Below are positions 54,152 to 62,976 of a DNA stretch of 64,000 nt, piece after piece. How positions within the stretch are numbered: position 1 is the stretch's first letter; the number at the start of each line of letters is the position of its first letter. The DNA is from Pirellulales bacterium (GTDB lineage Bacteria > Planctomycetota > Planctomycetia > Pirellulales > PALSA-1355): positions 62,001 through 126,000 of the forward strand of contig JALHMI010000002.1 in NCBI GenBank assembly GCA_022844125.1. The letters run 5' to 3'. Below the pieces are notes generated by a model that saw only the letters and a list, made by a program, of their open reading frames with translations, was not told the origin of the DNA and made no database searches. The position numbers and the translations under genes were made by a program.

Positions 54152-54841
54152 ATGGCGCTCATGCAGACCACGTGTGATCGATCGTACCCGCTGGTGCATC
54201 CAGAATTGGTCGACGCGATGGTGTTTCCAGAACCAACGTCGAGCGAAGCGGAGCCGTTTGCCGTCGAATTGCGCGAGATCTCGCCGGCGAGCGCGAAGCT
54301 GCTGATGGCCGGACCACCGCAACTTCCGAGTCGTTGCCGATTACGGCTCAACAGTTCAAAGCTGGCGCGTCCGCTGGAGCTAAACGCCGAAATTGGTTGG
54401 GCAAGGCCGAATCTGGCCGGCGACTGGCTCGTGGAGTGCGAGTTTCTTGCACGAATGAGCGAATCGCGATTCGACGCTGTGCTCGCGAGCGGTCTCTTGG
54501 AGCGCCGTTCGGCCGTGCGATATCAGACGCGCATTCCAGTACATGTCGAATGGACGCTCGGAGAGAATCGGCTAAGCGGCCTGGTTCGCGATCTGTCGGA
54601 GGGCGGTTTGTGCCTGATGACCAGCATGTCTCCGGCGGGTCGCGTGGTTTACGTGATCGCCACAGCGCCTAACGGAGAAGCAGCGTTAAAGCTCAAGGTT
54701 CGCTGGTCGCTGGGCGTCGGAGAAAAACATCTGGTCGGCTGTCAGTTCATTCGTGGCGAAGACTTCTATCTGCTCCGCAACTTACAGCCCACGGCGCAGC
54801 CGGCGTATAGTGAGTACTCGCGCGCGACGCGGCCAAGCTAG
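54152..54841 (+). CDS. PilZ-domain protein (c-di-GMP binding)
   Basis: A 229-aa protein with a good ribosome-binding site (AAGGAG). The C-terminal domain (about 117-215) has the two c-di-GMP signatures: R118-R119-x3-R123 ('ERRSAVRYQ') and D147-x-S149-x-x-G152 ('VRDLSEGGL'). The N-terminal half (about 35-105, 'ELREISPASAKLLMAG') is also beta-rich and resembles a degenerate PilZ or YcgR-N-type domain. It likely responds to cyclic di-GMP. No diguanylate cyclase is in the window. It is divergent from the DXS-like/terpene operon and convergent with the TlpA-like gene. Confidence 0.85.
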   Translation: MALMQTTCDRSYPLVHPELVDAMVFPEPTSSEAEPFAVELREISPASAKLLMAGPPQLPSRCRLRLNSSKLARPLELNAEIGWARPNLAGDWLVECEFLARMSESRFDAVLASGLLERRSAVRYQTRIPVHVEWTLGENRLSGLVRDLSEGGLCLMTSMSPAGRVVYVIATAPNGEAALKLKVRWSLGVGEKHLVGCQFIRGEDFYLLRNLQPTAQPAYSEYSRATRPS

Positions 54842-54856
54842 TTCGCGCCAGCGAAC
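54841..54856. terminator. Small hairpin between convergent genes
   Basis: GTTCGC and GCGAAC (6 bp) enclose a 4-nt loop at the end of the PilZ gene, facing the TlpA-like stop 12 bp away. Short and without a U-tract, so low confidence as a bidirectional terminator. Confidence 0.3.
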
Positions 54857-54867
54857 GGCGCCAGCGT

Positions 54868-55911
54868 TCACCGCTCGGCGATCAGCGTGGCAATTCGTTC
54901 GCGCATCTGAGCTTCGCCCGTGCCGCCCTGCCAGTTGAGCTCGCCGTACCACCACGAACGAACTTGCCCTTGGCGATCGATCAGATAGACGCTGGGCCAG
55001 AGATTGTTGGCCCAGGCCTTCCAATTCTCGCCAGTCAGGTCGAAAGCGACTGGGTATTTGATACCACGTTCGATGATGTTCGCTCGCAACTTGTCGAGAT
55101 CTCTCTCGGCAGCAGTTTCCGGCGTATGGATGCCGATGATCGTCAGATCCTTGTCCGGAAACTTTTCGTGCCATGCCTGATAGTGCGGCAGGTTGCGAAT
55201 GCAATTGATGCAGCCGAACGCCCAAAAGTGCACGACGACAACCTTGCCGCGCAAAGACTGAAGCGAGAGCGGCGCAGTGTTGATCCATGCCTCGACCGTG
55301 CGCATCTCAGGCGCGAAGCAACCCACTCGGGTTACCTTACTCAGATCGAACCGCGGGCCGAACAACTCGGCCAGCTTGGAATGTTGATCTGGCTTGAGAA
55401 CCGCGATGACTTTCTGTGTGGAGAGCGTTCCGCCATCGGCGGTAGCAATGAGATCGGCGATGCTCTGGCTCTGAGCTCCGCTGAGACCCAGCTGCTGGCG
55501 GAGGTCGGACGCGGTGAGGGCTTTTGCGCCTCTGGCCTGCAACACCAGTTGCTCGAAGCGCACCCTCTGCTCAGCCGAAAGCGTCTGATCCATGTACTGG
55601 CGAAGTGTGCCTTCGAGAGCCTGCAGCTCTTGTGCACTTTTTGCCGGTGGTACGTCGCGCAGGCGCCAGAACGGTTGGTCGACTTCGACGATGGCAGCTT
55701 CGACCTTCATGCGTTGAGCCGGTGACAGCTTGAGTTCCTCTTGCACGGCATCGTCGCGGGCCATCATCAAGCGAACGTACTGGGGCGTGGGAATCTCGAC
55801 CGCTTCAGGAGGTGCTTGAGCATCTGCTGCGATTGCGGGCAAACTAAACAGCACGAGAAAGAGACCGATGACGAACTTGACCAGTTGCAACATGGACGCG
55901 TACCGTTTCAA
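54868..55911 (-). CDS. TlpA-like periplasmic thioredoxin-fold protein
   Basis: A 347-aa protein with a signal peptide cut near 'AIAADAQ' (residue 29). Residues 35-185 are helical and contain repeated 'LSPAQR/LSAEQR/LSGAQS' units. The thioredoxin-fold domain (about 195-345) has 'GKVVVVHFWAFGCINCIRN' with redox pair C234/C237 and a late cis-Pro in 'LWPSVYLIDRQG'. It may reduce or oxidise cysteines, for example of c-type cytochromes. It is last in the respiratory operon; its start overlaps the previous stop by 4 bp. Confidence 0.88.
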   Translation of the reverse strand: MKRYASMLQLVKFVIGLFLVLFSLPAIAADAQAPPEAVEIPTPQYVRLMMARDDAVQEELKLSPAQRMKVEAAIVEVDQPFWRLRDVPPAKSAQELQALEGTLRQYMDQTLSAEQRVRFEQLVLQARGAKALTASDLRQQLGLSGAQSQSIADLIATADGGTLSTQKVIAVLKPDQHSKLAELFGPRFDLSKVTRVGCFAPEMRTVEAWINTAPLSLQSLRGKVVVVHFWAFGCINCIRNLPHYQAWHEKFPDKDLTIIGIHTPETAAERDLDKLRANIIERGIKYPVAFDLTGENWKAWANNLWPSVYLIDRQGQVRSWWYGELNWQGGTGEAQMRERIATLIAER

Positions 55912-56474
55912 GATAGGGTGCGAACTGAGTTTGAAGTCCTGCGCTCGATTATAGCCGAACGGCGTGTCTGCCGGAGTCGATAGCAGAGATTTGCGGCCAC
56001 CAAAGTGATCGGGACCGCCGGCCAGGTGAACCAGGGCCAGAAACTGGCGGCCTTAGCAGGAGCCAGACCGGCATGCATGCTGAACTGCAGCCGACCGCGA
56101 CGATCGCGATGAACTACGATCACTTCCACATCGTGCCAGCCTGGTTCAAGTTGCACATGGCAAACCTTCATCAGCCGGTTCGTGGCGAGCTCGTCGGTTG
56201 CCTCGCGTCGCTCGGACAGATGGGGATGCTCACGCGGAGTGACAATGATCTGAACCCGAGCTTCAACGAGAGCTAGATTCGACTGGGCGTCTTGGACCAG
56301 AACACTGACGTCAACTTCGCCCGCAGTGAGAATCGGGGGCGAAGAGAATACGCTGATTGCGAGGCTACCGTCCCGTTGCATGGCACGTACACGCCCGCCA
56401 TCGGCCAGCGTCAAACCAGGCGCAAGCGTGCCTAGCATAACAGAAAGTGCAAAGAGGTAACGCAAGCTCGGCAT
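55908..56474 (-). CDS. YtkA/FixH-like exported membrane-anchored protein
   Basis: A 188-aa protein with a signal peptide cut near 'TLADGG' (residue 25). The mature part is one Ig-like beta domain ('ISVFSSPPILTAGEVDVS', 'LALVEARVQIIV', 'CHVQLEPGWHDVEVIV') resembling the YtkA/FixH periplasmic fold. A C-terminal membrane helix follows ('FWPWFTWPAVPITLVAANL'). FixH-type proteins accompany polyferredoxins in cytochrome oxidase maturation, which fits its place 6 bp after the CtaG-polyferredoxin fusion. The family assignment is by fold pattern. Confidence 0.6.
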   Translation of the reverse strand: MPSLRYLFALSVMLGTLAPGLTLADGGRVRAMQRDGSLAISVFSSPPILTAGEVDVSVLVQDAQSNLALVEARVQIIVTPREHPHLSERREATDELATNRLMKVCHVQLEPGWHDVEVIVVHRDRRGRLQFSMHAGLAPAKAASFWPWFTWPAVPITLVAANLCYRLRQTRRSAIIERRTSNSVRTLS

Positions 56475-56480
56475 CGCATT

Positions 56481-58823
56481 TCATCCGGTTGGGAGTGTTC
56501 CGCGCATCTGCATCGGTTCGAGCACAATCCACACGCCGAGCACAAACAGCACGAAGATGAGCATGGCCCAGGGGGTCAGCGCCCGCAGCGGTCGACCGAC
56601 CCAGGCGTCTTGTGAGGCGATTCGATAGCCCACTGCCAGAGAGGCGAGCAACCCAAGATCAAGCGCGATGAGCTCAAACTTGATGATCCAATCGGCGACA
56701 CCTAGACAGCAGGCGTGCTGCCAGTCAGGATCCCCCAGTGCCGCGATGCCGACCAGATCGCCAATCGCACGCTGCGTGACCGGCAGGATCGTGGCGTAGC
56801 TCGTGAGGAAATGAAATCCATGATGGGCCAGCCACATCGCAAAGCCGAGCGGAACGAACGCATATGCGAAACGGATCACAAGTGCCCCGCAGGACCGCCG
56901 TGCCCTGCCCCAACGGCGCGAGATCGCAGCCGCTGAAGCAAGAATCGCTAGCGGACCGACGACGAGCGTAAACGAGTAGTAGAACGCGACGACCGCGAAC
57001 TGAGACATACCCCACCACTCGGCCAGCCGATCTTGGTATTCGACAACGGGTGCGATCATTCCCGCTGCATTGGCAAATGCGCCAAAGACGAGCAGCCAGA
57101 TCAAGGCTGCAACATCCGCCCTGTGGCCGAGGCGGCCGATGCCCGAGCGAAACACATCGAGATGGATCAGCGTGTTACCCGGCGTAACAGCTAGGACGCC
57201 AATGTTCTCATGGGGACAAGCTTGCACGCAATCGAGGCAGAACGTGCAGTCAAGATTTCCAACCTTGCGTGGCTGAAACAGATGCGTCCCGCAGCCCGAG
57301 GCTGTTTCTCTGCCGCGAATGCAGTCTTTGGTCCGGCAGGTGGTGCAAGCCTGGGGTTCACGAACGCGGACTTCCAGCGGCGAGACGAGCGACTGTACGA
57401 AGTTGAATTGACCAATCGGGCAGACATACTTACAAAATGCCGCGTCACGAAACAGCCCATCGATCACGAATGCGGCTACGAAGTAAGCCACGGCGATCCA
57501 GGCGGTGAGCCAGGGGCTATTCCACAGGGCGAACGCCTCGTAGCTCCACAGAAACGCCGCGACGAGTGCGACAGCCAGCCACTTGCTGCGCAGAGTTCGC
57601 GGCCATGCTCGGCCTCGCGGCAGCCAGTATCCGGCAAATCGCCGCGGTAGCGTGAATGGGCAAGCCATGCAGAAGAAGTTTCCCCCGACCAGCAGCCCAA
57701 ACATCACCAGACCGCGCCAATGAATCCAGGGGGCAACGCCAGCCAGATTTGCCGGTCCAACTTCGGGGCCGGTAAAGCCGTCCAGCAACACGACAACTGC
57801 CGCGATCAGCATGACGGTTTGCAGCACCGGCCGCCCAAAGCGCCAGCGGAGAAATCGCCCGACAAGCGGAGCTTTCAACAGGTCCCACTGCGGCCTGGGC
57901 TTGGCTACCGCGGCAACATGACAATTTGCCGAAGTCAGATGAACGATCGGCAGGGATGACAGCGGACGCACACGCTTGGGGTGCCTTGTCCGTCGCTCCG
58001 TAGCGGATGAACGCCCGCTGAGCATCCGAACTCCGATCACGAACACCGGCAGCAGAAAAGCCACCGAGCCGGGCACCCACATCAGCACGCCCGCAAGCTG
58101 CTGGTCGGCGAGCGGCGACCAGGAGACGATACTTGGAAGTTCCGTGTAGTGCCGATAGATCGGCTCCGACGCGAATGCCAACCAGGCCGAGAGCACTGTG
58201 TTCTGTACGTCGGCAAACACGAGGTATGGCAGAACCAGCCACCGCGACCACGGCGGCCGGCTTGGGTAAGGTTGAATAACGGGGAACCAGAATAGCAGCG
58301 ACGCAGCAAGAAACGTGGCGTGCTCAGCGATGTGCCAGGTCGGATCGCGAAGCGCGAGTTCGTAGCTCAGTGGGGCGTGCCAGATCCAGACGGCCGCAGC
58401 AAAGATCGGCCAGGCAATAAGCGGATGCGTCAGTAGGGCGAATGCGTCACGCGCGAGCGGCGCTCGGAGGATTGGAAGCGCCACCGTAGAACGGACCGCA
58501 CGCGGCAGGCCGCGTAGTACCGGCAGCAGCGGATCACCGACCCACAGGAGCGCGGGCGCCACCATCATGAGCAGCATGTGCTGCACCATGTGGACGCTGA
58601 GCAGCAGATCGGCAAACACCTCGATTGGCGAAGCCAGGGCCAGAAAGACTGCCGCTATTCCACCCAGGAAAGCTGCGAGCCTAAGGCCACTCCAGCGAAG
58701 CGGATCATGCCGCCGCAACTTGAACCAGCCATGCAAGTAGACGGCTGCCGCGATGGTGAGCGAAACGCACAGCCAGGGGCTGATGGGCCACGAACGCAGA
58801 AAGGCGTCGAACGTGGGATTCAT
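56481..58823 (-). CDS. CtaG-polyferredoxin fusion membrane protein
   Basis: A 780-aa protein. The ATG at 58823 overlaps the cytochrome b stop by 4 bp. Residues 1-265 match the caa3-type oxidase assembly factor CtaG (seven helices; 'SVHMVQHMLLMMVAPALLW', 'WIWHAPLSYELAL', 'EHATFLAASLLFW'). After a 50-residue linker, residues about 320-780 form a NapH/CcoG-like polyferredoxin with membrane helices. Its Cys motifs are C385/C388 ('CMACPF'), C464/C468 ('FCKYVCPIGQF'), C493/C496/C501, and C526/C529/C532/C536 ('CTFCLDCVQACP'), enough for two or more [4Fe-4S] clusters. Probably delivers or inserts copper into cytochrome oxidase using electrons from the ferredoxin part. The fusion is unusual. Confidence 0.85.
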   Translation of the reverse strand: MNPTFDAFLRSWPISPWLCVSLTIAAAVYLHGWFKLRRHDPLRWSGLRLAAFLGGIAAVFLALASPIEVFADLLLSVHMVQHMLLMMVAPALLWVGDPLLPVLRGLPRAVRSTVALPILRAPLARDAFALLTHPLIAWPIFAAAVWIWHAPLSYELALRDPTWHIAEHATFLAASLLFWFPVIQPYPSRPPWSRWLVLPYLVFADVQNTVLSAWLAFASEPIYRHYTELPSIVSWSPLADQQLAGVLMWVPGSVAFLLPVFVIGVRMLSGRSSATERRTRHPKRVRPLSSLPIVHLTSANCHVAAVAKPRPQWDLLKAPLVGRFLRWRFGRPVLQTVMLIAAVVVLLDGFTGPEVGPANLAGVAPWIHWRGLVMFGLLVGGNFFCMACPFTLPRRFAGYWLPRGRAWPRTLRSKWLAVALVAAFLWSYEAFALWNSPWLTAWIAVAYFVAAFVIDGLFRDAAFCKYVCPIGQFNFVQSLVSPLEVRVREPQACTTCRTKDCIRGRETASGCGTHLFQPRKVGNLDCTFCLDCVQACPHENIGVLAVTPGNTLIHLDVFRSGIGRLGHRADVAALIWLLVFGAFANAAGMIAPVVEYQDRLAEWWGMSQFAVVAFYYSFTLVVGPLAILASAAAISRRWGRARRSCGALVIRFAYAFVPLGFAMWLAHHGFHFLTSYATILPVTQRAIGDLVGIAALGDPDWQHACCLGVADWIIKFELIALDLGLLASLAVGYRIASQDAWVGRPLRALTPWAMLIFVLFVLGVWIVLEPMQMRGTLPTG

Positions 58824-60349
58824 GACGCATCGGGCGGAGGCAATTGCTTCGCGTAAGTGGGCTCGGCAGCCTGCTGAGCACCAAGCGACGGACCAGGAGT
58901 TGCCCAACCCGCGGCCGGCTGCCCCTCGGGTCGCAAGCTAACGAGAAAATCTACGAGCATCGACAACTCAGCCGGCGAAATCTGCTTGCCGTAGGCAGGC
59001 ATCAAACCGCCGCCGGGAGTGCCGTTTGAGACCTGCATGATGAGTTGATCGCGTGTGAGCCGAGTTCCCACACTAGTGAGGTCGGGACCTCGTCGGCCGC
59101 CGACCCCATCCAAGGCGTGGCAATTGCGACAATTCTTGTATTGAAAAACCGATCCACCTACGAGCTGGGGGACGGTGGATCGCTTGACGATTTCGACCGG
59201 CACCGGATCAGCCGTCCAAGCTTCCATCCTGGGGGACCAGGGGGCGGTAAAGCCGAGATAGGTGAGCACACCGAGCGTGGTGTAAATCAAGATCACCGAA
59301 AGCACGGCGACGGGTCGCCGGCTGGGAGCACGTTCGCCCCGATTGCTGATGAAAGGCACGGCGAACATCACGCCGATCACGAGCAGCGGAAACACCAGGA
59401 TGATGAACGTTTCCGCTTCGCGCGGACTCAGTGACAAGAGCGCGAACAACCACAGAAACGGCCACTCGGGGCGTGGATTCGCCCCGCCCAGCGTCGGGTC
59501 GGGCGGATCGGTCGGACCCTTTGGTCCCAGCACCGCCGCGATCACCACAACCACAATTACTGCAAGCGCCGAAACAAGTGCGTCGCGCCAAAAGGCGTCG
59601 CCAAAGAACGGCACGCCGCGCTTGAGCGACTCGGCATAGTCGCGGTCGTATGTTGCCCGATCGACAATTTGCCCTGGCACCGGCGGAGCGCTGACGCCGC
59701 AACGGAGCACCAGCCACAAGTGGATCGCCAGAAAGAACAGCAGCGCCCCGGGAATTACGAAAACATGCAGGGCAAAGAAACGCGAGAGTGCGGCAGCGCC
59801 AATCGTTTCGGCGCCAAGCAGCACATGCACCACATCTGGCCCAATGATCGGCACGCGGCCCGCCATCGAGCCCGCCACCGCGAGTCCCCAGTACGCATCG
59901 GGATCCCAGCGCAGAATCTGCCCACTGAAAAACATACCGAGCACGCACAGCAGCAACACCACGCCGACGCACCAAGTCAGCTCGCGCGGATACTTATGCC
60001 CACCTTGCAGGAACACCTGCGTCATGTGCACCAGCACCATCACGACCATCCCTGAGCCAGCGTAGTAATGTAATGCTCGCAAAAACCAGCCGAGCGGATG
60101 CTCGTAGTCAAGATACAGCAGGCTTTCGTAGGCCTGATCGGCGCTGGGGACGTAGACCAACGCCAGTCCAACGCCGCTCAGAATCTGGAGCAGCAAAAAC
60201 GTGAGCGATGCGCTGCCGAATACGTACCACCAACCCATCGGACTTTCCAGCTCGCGCGGAATTGGGTGTAAAACCGTGTGCGCAAGCAGATCTCGCACGC
60301 CGAGTCGGCGGTCGATCCAGGTTCCAATTTGCCTGAGGCGCGCATTCAT
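58820..60349 (-). CDS. Cytochrome b fused to cytochrome c (bc complex subunit)
   Basis: A 509-aa protein. The ATG at 60349 is chosen because the product then starts with the usual cytochrome b N terminus. The cytochrome b part (1-375) carries haem b ligands H94, H108, H195 and H210, 'PEW' at the quinol site (294-296) and about eight helices. A cytochrome c domain (about 395-475) has C407-C410-H411 ('KNCRNCHALDG') and M450 in 'GGLMPAYG'. It oxidises quinol with the Rieske protein and passes electrons to the c haem. Its stop overlaps the CtaG-fusion start by 4 bp; the Rieske gene ends 17 bp upstream. Confidence 0.92.
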   Translation of the reverse strand: MNARLRQIGTWIDRRLGVRDLLAHTVLHPIPRELESPMGWWYVFGSASLTFLLLQILSGVGLALVYVPSADQAYESLLYLDYEHPLGWFLRALHYYAGSGMVVMVLVHMTQVFLQGGHKYPRELTWCVGVVLLLCVLGMFFSGQILRWDPDAYWGLAVAGSMAGRVPIIGPDVVHVLLGAETIGAAALSRFFALHVFVIPGALLFFLAIHLWLVLRCGVSAPPVPGQIVDRATYDRDYAESLKRGVPFFGDAFWRDALVSALAVIVVVVIAAVLGPKGPTDPPDPTLGGANPRPEWPFLWLFALLSLSPREAETFIILVFPLLVIGVMFAVPFISNRGERAPSRRPVAVLSVILIYTTLGVLTYLGFTAPWSPRMEAWTADPVPVEIVKRSTVPQLVGGSVFQYKNCRNCHALDGVGGRRGPDLTSVGTRLTRDQLIMQVSNGTPGGGLMPAYGKQISPAELSMLVDFLVSLRPEGQPAAGWATPGPSLGAQQAAEPTYAKQLPPPDAS

Positions 60350-60366
60350 TGTCGTCAATGGATTGA

Positions 60367-60921
60367 TCAGGTCGGCTGGCGAAGCGTGTCTTGTAAGGTC
60401 GGGTAGTGAGGAGCCTGGATCTCGAGTTCGCCCGAGCGAATTCGCCACATGACGTGGAACATACCGCGCGGCGGTGGACCTGAAGCATGTGACCCGTCGG
60501 CGTAGTACACACCGCCGTGGCAGGGGCAAAGAAAGAGTTCAGACTGCGGAAACCACGAGACCGGACAGCCAAGATGGGCGCAATTGACGCTCAGCACCAG
60601 GAACTGCGGATCGCCTTTTTCAACCACCCCCAGCTGTCGCACATAAACGCCGGTTTGCGAGGTAATCCCGTCCCACGGCAGGCGGAGCGGATTGTCGAAC
60701 GTCACGAGGCGCGTTTCGTTTAAGGCGAAGCCCGTGGTCGGACCAAGATTGACCCAGGGGACTTTCACCCGCCGCTGGCCGACTAGAAACCGCACTCCCG
60801 GCACGGCGACGAGCGCGCTCGCAACCAGCCCAGTCACGACCGCGATCCAACCCAGAAAGCTTCGTCTGGCGGGGTTATCGTTCGGCGGAGCTTGGGATAC
60901 GTGGTTCATCGCGGTGGTCAT
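60367..60921 (-). CDS. Rieske [2Fe-2S] protein
   Basis: A 184-aa protein. The ATG at 60921 overlaps the preceding stop (ATGA), which supports it over 60969. One N-terminal membrane helix with a Tat-like motif ('ARRSFLGWIAVVTGLVA') precedes the soluble Rieske domain. Cluster ligands are C114/H116 ('NCAHLGC') and C132/H135 ('FLCPCHGG'), with C119 and C134 for the disulfide. It is the high-potential electron acceptor of the bc complex. Confidence 0.95.
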   Translation of the reverse strand: MTTAMNHVSQAPPNDNPARRSFLGWIAVVTGLVASALVAVPGVRFLVGQRRVKVPWVNLGPTTGFALNETRLVTFDNPLRLPWDGITSQTGVYVRQLGVVEKGDPQFLVLSVNCAHLGCPVSWFPQSELFLCPCHGGVYYADGSHASGPPPRGMFHVMWRIRSGELEIQAPHYPTLQDTLRQPT

Positions 60922-61685
60922 TCGCCGGGTCCCATGTTCGACGCAACTTGCTGCGGCCGGCCGCGCCAATGGGCCAAGAGTGCAACCAGGTCGTCAATCT
61001 CCTCGGATGTGAGCGGTTTGAAGTCGCTGTCGCGGCCATCGGTCTCGGCAAAATTCGGCATGCCGAGGTCCGGTCGGCCTGTGATGATGATCCGCCGCAA
61101 TGCCTGATTGCTGAACAAGGACAGCAGTGCGGGATCATTGACGCGGCCGGGAGCTGTATCTTCGTCGCCGCTCCCCTGCCCCGAGTCGCCGTGACAGGCA
61201 GCGCAAGCGCTGGCAAAGAGTTTCTCGCCCCGAGCAATCTGTTCGGCCGAAGGCTGTGTGGAGAGCTCACCTGTGTACGGCGGAGCATCGCCCCCAGCCA
61301 AGGTCGGCTTGAAATGAGTTTTCAGACCTTCAGCAAGGATCTGGATCTGCTCAGCGGTCAGCGTTCCCGACAGTCGCCTATCAAATGCGGGCATCGGCGT
61401 CCCCCGCCGGCCGCGGGTGATCACATCGAGCAGCACCTCATCAGGCACAATCGCCAGGAACAACGGATCGTTAAGCGGCGGAGCCGGGCCAAGCTTGCCA
61501 TCAGCACCGTGGCAGCCGCTGCAACTGCGGGCAAACAGTACCTGAAAATCCGTTTGCTCGCTGGGCAACTTGGGACGGCTTGCGGGATTGGGCTTTCCCG
61601 GCATTTGGTCGAGGCAGCCGCCGGTCGTCAACAGGAAAAGCAGGCCGGCAACTCGCCATGATTCTAATAGCCTGGCGGAGGTCAT
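60918..61685 (-). CDS. Dihaem cytochrome c lipoprotein
   Basis: A 255-aa protein with a lipoprotein-type signal (Cys24 in 'LTTGGCLDQ'). Two cytochrome c domains have C55-C58-H59 ('RSCSGCHGADG') with M98 in 'GTPMPAFD', and C161-C164-H165 ('SACAACHGDSG') with Met in 'DLGMPNF'. It probably carries electrons from the bc complex to the caa3-type oxidase at the outer face of the inner membrane. Both ends overlap neighbouring genes by 4 bp. Confidence 0.92.
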   Translation of the reverse strand: MTSARLLESWRVAGLLFLLTTGGCLDQMPGKPNPASRPKLPSEQTDFQVLFARSCSGCHGADGKLGPAPPLNDPLFLAIVPDEVLLDVITRGRRGTPMPAFDRRLSGTLTAEQIQILAEGLKTHFKPTLAGGDAPPYTGELSTQPSAEQIARGEKLFASACAACHGDSGQGSGDEDTAPGRVNDPALLSLFSNQALRRIIITGRPDLGMPNFAETDGRDSDFKPLTSEEIDDLVALLAHWRGRPQQVASNMGPGE

Positions 61686-62953
61686 GATCTCACTCCTCGG
61701 CCAGCGGGAGCGATGGCAATTTCCTCAGAACGCACGACCACTATGGCCGCGGCGATGCCGAACACGAACTGCGAAACCACGAACCAAGGCCAATCGACTC
61801 GCTGCTGCAGAGCCGGATTGACGATGCCCATCATGCTGTAGCTTGCCGCCGTCCACAGCAGCGGCATCAACATCGCGCCCCAGGCAAACGGGCCGGGAAT
61901 TCGTCCGAGCCGCGGAAGCAACAGTCCGGCCAGGGCCCCGAACGACAATGAAACGACGGCATGCAAGGCGCATGCGGCAGCGAACCAACGGGCGTCGAAC
62001 TGCTCGAGTTCCGCGATCGAGTAACTTTGCTCGTGCGGCAGAATCATCACGGCCAGGAGATTGACCGGATACCAGATCCCATGTCCCGAGGCAAAGCCCC
62101 AGAGCATGGCGGGGGCGGCCATCAGGAGGCCGCCCATCGCCCCACCGAACAATCCGGCCAGAATGCTGCGCCCGGGGCCGGCGGCCATGACTACGGTAGC
62201 GGTCGTGATCCCAAACACGAACTGCGAGAGCACAAAATATGGCCAATCGATCAGACTCTGGACTTCAGGATCGACGATGCTGGTCGCGATGAAACTGGCC
62301 GCAGTCCAAGTAAGCGGCGCAAAAAGCGCCGCCCAAGCGAGCGCCCGCGGAATGTGCGGAAGCGTGGGCAGCAGCACTCCGTAGATGGTGCCGAACATTA
62401 ATGACACGGCAACGTGAATCATGATACCTGCGGTAAAAAGCACCGGCTGAAAGGCGCGCAGTTCGGCGTCGCTAAGCTGTTCGACGCCGGGGAGCACGAT
62501 GCCGGCGAGGAGATTGATCGGCAGCCAGATGCCTTCGCCGCTGAAGAGCCCGTAGAGAAGTGCCGGAATTGGCATCACCAAGCCGCCAACAATCCCGCCC
62601 TTGAGTCCTGCCGAGATGGGCTGCACTTTTTCCGGCAGTCGAAAGCGGTAGCCGGGCATGCCAGGACGGAGTTGCCCAACGCGCCCAGGCGCGGCAACCA
62701 CGGGCTTGGGCCGGACATCTTCCGCGGCGAGAGGTTCAATCACGTGCCCTCGGCCGGGCAGCAGTTGTGCGATCCAATTGGCGAGCCCCGCGATGAAGAT
62801 CACGAACCCCGCCAGGACGAATGCGAGATGCGTGGCCCAGCCGAAGGCGAGCACGGTGATTCCCAACGCGAGCACGAGCGGCGCGGCGGTAGGAGCGGGA
62901 AGTTCCACGCCCTCTGCATGCGCATCGTGTTTGCTGGAGAGTTGCTCGGCCAT
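61682..62953 (-). CDS. Internally duplicated membrane protein of the respiratory operon
   Basis: A 423-aa protein. Residues about 25-60 form two N-terminal helices. Then come two copies of a four-helix unit: 118-256 and 268-407. Matching segments are offset by exactly 151 residues, for example 'GGIVGGLVM' (119) and 'GGAMGGLLM' (270), 'DWPYFVLSQFVFGI' (236) and 'DWPWFVVSQFVFGI' (387), and GIW-x-P-x-NLLA (141/292). No catalytic or haem motif is visible. It lies between cox3 and the cytochrome c lipoprotein and overlaps the latter by 4 bp. Likely a structural or assembly subunit of this chain; the family is not recognised. Confidence 0.75.
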   Translation of the reverse strand: MAEQLSSKHDAHAEGVELPAPTAAPLVLALGITVLAFGWATHLAFVLAGFVIFIAGLANWIAQLLPGRGHVIEPLAAEDVRPKPVVAAPGRVGQLRPGMPGYRFRLPEKVQPISAGLKGGIVGGLVMPIPALLYGLFSGEGIWLPINLLAGIVLPGVEQLSDAELRAFQPVLFTAGIMIHVAVSLMFGTIYGVLLPTLPHIPRALAWAALFAPLTWTAASFIATSIVDPEVQSLIDWPYFVLSQFVFGITTATVVMAAGPGRSILAGLFGGAMGGLLMAAPAMLWGFASGHGIWYPVNLLAVMILPHEQSYSIAELEQFDARWFAAACALHAVVSLSFGALAGLLLPRLGRIPGPFAWGAMLMPLLWTAASYSMMGIVNPALQQRVDWPWFVVSQFVFGIAAAIVVVRSEEIAIAPAGRGVRS

Positions 62954-62976
62954 CGTTGGCTATACCAAATTGTTCA

